Source of the DNA: Treponema sp.
Lineage (GTDB): Bacteria > Spirochaetota > Spirochaetia > Treponematales > Treponemataceae
DNA length: 64,000 nt
NCBI GenBank assembly: GCA_017395545.1
Contig: JAFPUF010000019.1
Coordinates: 1-64,000 of the forward strand
Direction of reading: 5' to 3'
In this document: in pieces, positions 59,614 through 64,000 of the stretch
Layout: each line of letters opens with the position of its first letter
How positions within the stretch are numbered: the stretch's first letter is position 1
Notes under the pieces: model-generated
The model's input: the letters and a program-made list of their open reading frames with translations, nothing else
Databases searched by the model: none
What the model was told of the DNA's origin: nothing
Made by a program: the position numbers and the translations under genes

Positions 59614-60543
59614 TTACCTCTCGTAATTTGTAATCAAAACTTCGTCAGTTTTATCATGATTATCTTTCTTTTGATAATTTGAGTTTTTATATGAATAATT
59701 AAGATGATGGCAAACATAATTATTTTTAGAAAGCCACTCTCTTAATATCAGATTTTCTTTTCCATCAATTTCAAGAACATTTGAAAGAGCAAATTTTATG
59801 TTTTTTGAATTGCATTTATCGAGAAAATCTAACAATTTTTGTTCTTCCGTTTCTGTCCAGGCATTTTTTTCATTATAGGTGGCAGTAGTAATTAGATATG
59901 GTGGATCAGCATATATGAAAGAACCTGTTTCAAGATTTTCTATATCAAAGTTCTCAAAAGAGTTATTATCGAACTTTATTCTCTTCTCTTGGATAACATC
60001 TGCAAACTGGTTAAGCTTGTTTCGTATCTTTTTGTTAAAATCTCGTTTTCCAACTGGAAGATTAAAATCTCCATCTGAATTAAAGCGAATCTGATTATTA
60101 AATGCATATACAATAAGGGTAAAGAATTCATAAAAATAATCATCATCCTTATTTGAAAGAGAATTGAAATGTTCTCTTAGTTCTAAAAATGGAGTTTTAT
60201 TATATTTCCCTAATCCAGAAGATGAATTGCACTCATAAAAATCATATTTATTCGTACTTGTATCAGATAGATGGTAGCTTTGTACAACGTTATCTATTTT
60301 AGAAGAAAATTTTTTTGATCCATCGGATTTAATTTTTTTTAGCAACCCAATTAAGTGCTTTTCATTATCATTACAAATATAATTCTGTGCAGAAACATTA
60401 ATGGCTACATTACAACCACCACAAAACAAATCTACAAATGTGCTAACGGTATCAGGAAAAAGCGGTAAAAGTTGGGGAAGTAGCTTATATTTTCCTCCAG
60501 TGTAATTCAGTGGAGAAGCTATTGTATTTACTGGCACTTGCAC
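59614..60543 (-). CDS. N6-adenine DNA methyltransferase, D12 class (second of two)
   Basis: 309 aa. N-terminal SPLNYTGGKYKLLPQLL, motif I VDLFCGGCNVAIN (about 36-48) and motif IV IYADPPYLI near residue 212 define a Dam/D12-type alpha-group adenine methyltransferase. The start is GTG at 60543, overlapping the end of the first methyltransferase by 16 bp. With a type IIS enzyme that reads an asymmetric site, each methyltransferase would protect one strand. AT-rich codon use. Confidence 0.88.
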   Translation of the reverse strand: MQVPVNTIASPLNYTGGKYKLLPQLLPLFPDTVSTFVDLFCGGCNVAINVSAQNYICNDNEKHLIGLLKKIKSDGSKKFSSKIDNVVQSYHLSDTSTNKYDFYECNSSSGLGKYNKTPFLELREHFNSLSNKDDDYFYEFFTLIVYAFNNQIRFNSDGDFNLPVGKRDFNKKIRNKLNQFADVIQEKRIKFDNNSFENFDIENLETGSFIYADPPYLITTATYNEKNAWTETEEQKLLDFLDKCNSKNIKFALSNVLEIDGKENLILREWLSKNNYVCHHLNYSYKNSNYQKKDNHDKTDEVLITNYER

Positions 60544-61547
60544 AAGAAAAGCCTCTCTTGATTATCACTTCGATCTGATTTTCCAGTTGTAAATGCCTTA
60601 TACTCTTCTGAGAATATTTGAACCTTTCCACGTTTTTTTAGCGATGCTAAAATTTCTTCATCACTAATTCTTGCATTAGAACGTTCATTCCCTTTGTTTT
60701 CCATATTGTTATATGAAACTAAAATGTATCTGGCATCTAATTTTGAAATCAAATCATCAAAGGCCTTTGGTGCAGATTGTGTGCAATACTTACTTTTAAG
60801 AGGAGTTCTATCCATTTTCTTTGCAACACCAAATACTTCTGGTTTTTGCCAACGAGCAACATTCTCTACTAGGTGATAAGCATCACAATACTGGCGAGAA
60901 TTATAAGGCGGATCCAGATAAACCACATCAGATTTTATGATAGAAGCAAGCTCGTTTGAATCAGTGTTAAAACAAAGATTATTGGTATTAAGATTTTTTT
61001 CTGCGGCCAACATTCGCATTTCTAATACTTGTGTTGATAAATCAACATTTCTTCGCCATGCATCGTAGTGACCACATGTATTTGCAATTCTATCCATTGC
61101 ATAAAGTAGCGAGGTTAACAAAATGGCATATTCACGATTATTAATAATTTTTGAATTTTTCTTATCCTCTATATCTTCGCGGATAAATCCAATTTTTGAA
61201 CAAATATCATGCGAGAAATAAGTATCTGAAAAATTCTTTGTCATGTAGTTTTCTTCAATGGAGTTATAATCATTATACTCACTGATAAAACTGACTAATT
61301 TATCCCAGTCATAATTTTCAGGAGAAAACCATGCAGTATTTGATATATAATTAGAAAATAGAATATCGTTTGTTGTAAGCTGTTTGTTTATGTAAGCCGA
61401 AGCAACAGCACCAGTTCCGGCAAAAATATCAGTAAATGAGGTGAAATCTCCGCAATGTTCTGTTACCGTTTTTGTAATAAAAGGCAAGAGCTTATATTTA
61501 TTACCTAAATAGCGACGATTATTAATTTTTGTGGTCTGTACACTCAT
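60528..61547 (-). CDS. N6-adenine DNA methyltransferase, D12 class (first of two)
   Basis: 339 aa. N-terminal RRYLGNKYKLLPFI, motif I TDIFAGTGAVASA and motif IV VVYLDPPYNSRQY (about 212) of a D12 adenine methyltransferase. It differs enough from the second methyltransferase to have its own specificity, perhaps for the opposite strand. It is the first gene of the operon, behind an extended -10 (TGATACAAT, complement of about 61585-61593) and with GGTGGG as a possible Shine-Dalgarno. Confidence 0.88.
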   Translation of the reverse strand: MSVQTTKINNRRYLGNKYKLLPFITKTVTEHCGDFTSFTDIFAGTGAVASAYINKQLTTNDILFSNYISNTAWFSPENYDWDKLVSFISEYNDYNSIEENYMTKNFSDTYFSHDICSKIGFIREDIEDKKNSKIINNREYAILLTSLLYAMDRIANTCGHYDAWRRNVDLSTQVLEMRMLAAEKNLNTNNLCFNTDSNELASIIKSDVVYLDPPYNSRQYCDAYHLVENVARWQKPEVFGVAKKMDRTPLKSKYCTQSAPKAFDDLISKLDARYILVSYNNMENKGNERSNARISDEEILASLKKRGKVQIFSEEYKAFTTGKSDRSDNQERLFLCKCQ

Positions 61548-61643
61548 TTTCCCACCCTAGATTAAAAATTGTATCATGCTTTTCAATTTTTTTCTATAAT
61601 TGCAATTCTTTGCCATATAGATATTAATATAATACCATATAAA
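61548..61643 (-). promoter_or_regulatory. Promoter region of the restriction-modification operon
   Basis: Very AT-rich. The minus strand contains TGATACAAT (an extended -10 form) about 40 nt before the methyltransferase ATG and GGTGGGAAA just before it. No clear -35 is present, so an activator or the neighbouring repeats may assist. Confidence 0.5.
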
Positions 61644-61662
61644 AGTGTCATAGAGTGACACT
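61644..61662. promoter_or_regulatory. Perfect inverted repeat upstream of the restriction-modification operon
   Basis: AGTGTCA (61644-61650) and TGACACT (61656-61662) form a perfect 7-bp palindrome with a 5-bp spacer, about 100 bp upstream of the methyltransferase start. The size and symmetry suit a dimeric repressor operator, such as a C-protein-like regulator, but no regulator gene is present. Confidence 0.45.
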
Positions 61663-61721
61663 CTAGAAACTGCGAACGTCATTTCTTTAATATAATATGC
61701 TAAAAATTAATCTGTAAAAGC

Positions 61722-61784
61722 AAATTACCAGAAACATTGCCAATACATTGCCCGACATTGCCGGAACATTACCATAACATTGCC
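61722..61784. repeat. Phased ACATTGCC repeat array (iteron-like)
   Basis: ACATTGCC occurs at 61734, 61745, 61755 and 61777, ACATTACC at 61766 and a degenerate AAATTACC at 61722. Spacing is 10-12 bp, so all copies lie on one face of the helix. The array lies between the restriction-modification promoter region and the right border of the island. Confidence 0.8.
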
Positions 61785-62009
61785 AGAAATATTAATTCAA
61801 GTTGAATGAAGAGGCCGCAGGCCAAAAACCTACGGCCCACGAACTTAAAGTAAGGAGTTTAAGTAAAAGTTGGATTTCAGTGAATTCAGGCGGATTTAAT
61901 TGATTTGATTTTTCGGAAATCTAGTGTTATATTGTAGGTGTCTTAGGGCAGAATACCACTATTTTTGACCTTATTTGTCTATTGAGGTTCAGTTTACTTC
62001 AGTTAAAAA
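61785..62009. other. Gene-free stretch at the right end of the island
   Basis: No convincing reading frame. It holds one stem-loop, GGCCGCAGG (61813-61821) with CCTACGGCC (61829-61837, one mismatch), whose arms are GC-rich in an AT-rich context. A short frame at 61975-62208 is antisense to a terminator and the his gene and is not supported. Confidence 0.5.
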
Positions 62010-62035
62010 CAAAAAACCACTCATTTCTGAGTGGT
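62010..62035 (-). terminator. Terminator after the his gene and tRNA remnant
   Basis: On the minus strand ACCACTCA pairs perfectly with TGAGTGGT around GAAA and is followed by a T run (A-run 62010-62015). It may originally have ended a tRNA transcript. Confidence 0.9.
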
Positions 62036-62041
62036 CTGTTA

Positions 62042-62063
62042 TAGCGGGGGCAGGACTCGAATC
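62042..62063 (-). other. tRNA 3'-end remnant, right border of the island (candidate att site)
   Basis: The minus strand reads GATTCGAGTCCTGC then CCCCGCTA: a T-arm 3' strand, a 7-nt acceptor strand and a discriminator A. The 5' part of the tRNA is missing; the his gene lies where it should be. GCAGGACTCGAA repeats the left border at 57159-57170. The CCCCGC acceptor is reminiscent of initiator tRNA, but identity is not provable. Confidence 0.55.
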
Positions 62064-62082
62064 TACCCCTATTACTTCTTCC

Positions 62083-63384
62083 TTATTTTTCTTTATGTCG
62101 CCGGTCGAGTTCGTTGTAAACATCCTGCCAGGTGACGCCTTCCTTGTACATGAGGACGCTCACAAAATAAAGCAAATCAGCCGCTTCCCAGATAACTTCA
62201 TCTTTTGATTCAGCATCGTCGGTGAGTTCTTCAGCTTCTTCCATGACCTTTTCCCGCACTCGTTTTGCGTCCAAAGTCGCGGTATAGCTTCCCGGCCGCG
62301 GGTTTGCGAATCGCTCCGCAATCGTGCCATACAATCGCTCAAGATTTGATTTTGCATCCGGCTCCGCGCCAAAGCAAGTGTAGCTTCCAGTGTGGCAGAC
62401 TCCGCCATGTGGCAAAACCGTAGCCAGAACAGTGTCCCTGTCGCAGTCAACCCGCATTTTGATAAGTTCCAGAAAGTGTCCGCTGGTCTCGCCCTTTGTC
62501 CAAAGAGTGTTTCGCGTGCGGCTGAAGAAAGTGAGTTTTCCGCTCTCGAAAGATTTTTCAAAAGCCTCTCTGTTCGAGTAGCCCATCATCAAAACTTCAC
62601 CGCTGGGACTCTGGGCGATTACAGGAATCATTCCGTCGACTTTTTCAAAATTAAGGCAGCCGATAAAAGCGTCTTTGAGATTTACTTTTCCTGTGTAGAG
62701 AGCCATTCCCAGCTGAACATCACAGCCCATTTTTTCAAGCTCCACAATCTGCTCAAGGGAGTTTACGCCGCCTGCAACGACGACACGGCATTTGACGGCT
62801 TCTCGCAAGCTCTTACAGGCTTCCATATCCGTTCCCTGCATACAGCCTTCTTTTTCGACACAAGTGAACAAAAGCTCTGAGCAATATTTTTCGGCCTGTT
62901 TTGCCCCTTCAATCAGAGGAATGTCAACGGTTTCAGTCCAGCCTTTTACCGCAATTTTACCTTTAATCGCATCGACAGAAATAATGACCCTCTGCTTACC
63001 GATTTTTTCGCAGAGTTCCTTCAAAAATTCTTCGTTCAGGACAGACTCACCGGCCTTTGGATTTGGATTCCATGCCGCACTTCCGACGATAACTTTTTCG
63101 GCACCCAGAGAAATTAACTCCCGGGCTTTTTTTACATCACGAATTCCGCCGCCAACCCGCACATTTCCCCGCCTGAGCAAAGATTTAAGCAATGGGGTGT
63201 TTTTTGTGTTTCCCTTTTCGTCCGTGTTGCGAAGAGCCTGGTCAAGGTCAATGATTGCGACCTCGCCGTATCTGTTAAAATCAGAAATCAAAGAATCAGA
63301 ATCGTCTCTCTGAAGAACCAGATCCTTTCCGTTTTTGAGCTGGACAACATGTCCGTCTTTCATGTCGATTGAAGCGATTACCAT
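62083..63384 (-). CDS. HisA-HisI-HisE fusion (histidine biosynthesis)
   Basis: 433 aa joining three activities. Residues 1-230 are a HisA-type barrel: VIASIDMKDGHVVQL with Asp7, the phosphate loop VRVGGGIRD, a second catalytic Asp in IISVDAIKG and VVAGGVNSL. Residues ~235-345 are HisI (PR-AMP cyclohydrolase) with RVDCDRDTVL and PHGGVCHTGSYTCF. The rest is HisE (PR-ATP pyrophosphohydrolase) with EKVMEEAEEL and DEVIWEAADLLYF. Together these cover steps 2-4 of the pathway. HisIE fusion is common; adding HisA is unusual. TATAAT (complement of 63392-63397) ends 7 nt before the ATG, no Shine-Dalgarno. Confidence 0.9.
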   Translation of the reverse strand: MVIASIDMKDGHVVQLKNGKDLVLQRDDSDSLISDFNRYGEVAIIDLDQALRNTDEKGNTKNTPLLKSLLRRGNVRVGGGIRDVKKARELISLGAEKVIVGSAAWNPNPKAGESVLNEEFLKELCEKIGKQRVIISVDAIKGKIAVKGWTETVDIPLIEGAKQAEKYCSELLFTCVEKEGCMQGTDMEACKSLREAVKCRVVVAGGVNSLEQIVELEKMGCDVQLGMALYTGKVNLKDAFIGCLNFEKVDGMIPVIAQSPSGEVLMMGYSNREAFEKSFESGKLTFFSRTRNTLWTKGETSGHFLELIKMRVDCDRDTVLATVLPHGGVCHTGSYTCFGAEPDAKSNLERLYGTIAERFANPRPGSYTATLDAKRVREKVMEEAEELTDDAESKDEVIWEAADLLYFVSVLMYKEGVTWQDVYNELDRRHKEK

Positions 63385-63448
63385 AAAGGAAATTATAGCA
63401 AAATGAACTGAAAATTAAAAGTCGCAGTGATTCCCGCCTGTTTGCTTT

Positions 63449-63485
63449 CACGGGCTAGGGATAGTAGCAGCAGCCCGTGAGGGCT
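63449..63485. repeat. Hairpin element with GGGATAGTAG loop (copy 2)
   Basis: CACGGGCT (63449-63456) pairs perfectly with AGCCCGTG (63472-63479); the loop contains GGGATAGTAG (63458-63467). AGCCC can instead pair with GGGCT at 63481-63485. It begins a GC-rich stretch to about 63560 with further short hairpins, in the 298-bp gap between the his gene and groL. Compare copy 1 at 54650-54682. Confidence 0.75.
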
Positions 63486-63667
63486 GTTCCGAAGCGTAGC
63501 GAAGGAATGGAGTGCGGTTAGCACGGAACTGCGGATAGCCCGACGGCTTTAGCCGGAGCCCCCATAAATTTAAAAAATTTTTCTTGTCGATTCTCCTTTT
63601 TTTTATTATTTTTATTGCATAAGAAATTAAATGACGGCTCGGATTTTAAAGAAGTCCAGGCCGATAA

Positions 63668-64000
<333 letters not shown>

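Noticed and set aside
61722-61784. CRISPR or microsatellite interpretation of the ACATTGCC array
   Set aside because: Repeats are 8 bp with 2-4 bp gaps at helical spacing; this does not match spacer-length gaps or simple slippage of a fixed unit.
62792-63313. 173-codon plus-strand frame
   Set aside because: Antisense to the HisA domain of the fusion gene.
63505-63530. Possible CIRCE operator before groL (GGAGTGCGGTTAGCAC)
   Set aside because: The words resemble CIRCE halves but are in the wrong order and spacing; it is part of the GC-rich repeat cluster.

Overview
This window looks like chromosome from a spirochaete of the genus Treponema, most plausibly a host-gut or rumen type. The evidence is many type II lipoproteins with relaxed lipoboxes (LFTSC, VFLSC, LFSC, VFSC), several small predicted outer-membrane beta-barrel proteins, paired CNNM/CBS 'hemolysin' proteins, a PSP1/RicT protein, four GGDEF proteins, a very large GH13 amylase-family enzyme and an InlB-repeat/fibro-slime surface lipoprotein. 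The genus is an inference. By eye the backbone has moderate GC; about 57.2-62.0 kb is clearly more AT-rich.

Layout. 0-5.3 kb: the 5' end of fusA (minus strand), then two large surface lipoproteins and a 22-bp tandem repeat array. 5.3-17.1 kb: housekeeping genes (gpmI, an ODC-like decarboxylase, NUDIX hydrolase, dihydroorotase, folD, a GGDEF-EAL protein, an RluA-type pseudouridine synthase) mixed with envelope proteins. 17.1-18.5 kb: RNA block with the SRP RNA and tRNA-Ser(TGA), tRNA-Ser(GCT) and a tRNA-Arg with the uncommon anticodon GCG. 18.5-31.6 kb: sensor diguanylate cyclase, an orphan ABC solute-binding lipoprotein, PurO-type IMP cyclohydrolase, a B12-binding radical-SAM protein, a 1,220-residue amylase-family protein and an IMPACT-family protein. 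31.7-45.8 kb: acyl-CoA synthetase, HD phosphohydrolase, valS, a TrpR-like repressor, RsuA-type synthase, diguanylate cyclase, an HEXXH lipoprotein, a TraB-family protein and two tandem CNNM/CorC genes. 45.8-57.1 kb: GGDEF protein, ABC ATPase, methyltransferase, small exported proteins, ricT, gltX, comM, tRNA-Leu(CAA) and recQ. 57.2-62.05 kb: an AT-rich island with an AlwI-like type IIS restriction-modification operon (two D12 adenine methyltransferases, endonuclease, truncated DUF262 gene). It is bounded on both sides by 12-bp direct repeats that look like tRNA T-arm remnants, and it carries a phased ACATTGCC repeat array. 62.08-64 kb: a HisA-HisI-HisE fusion gene and the start of groL.

How the parts work together. 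Most genes are single or in pairs rather than long operons. About half appear to have a -10 box ending 6-8 nt before the start codon and no Shine-Dalgarno sequence, which predicts leaderless mRNAs; the rest have GAGG/AAGGAG sites. Small repeats of several families (an inverted 'AAACCACAGATT' element, hairpins with the constant loop GGGATAGTAG, and GC-rich in-frame inserts in two genes) recur between and inside genes. The strongest candidates for something not well described are the island with its iteron-like array, the leaderless promoter pattern, the variable-stem/constant-loop hairpins, and the HisA-HisIE fusion.
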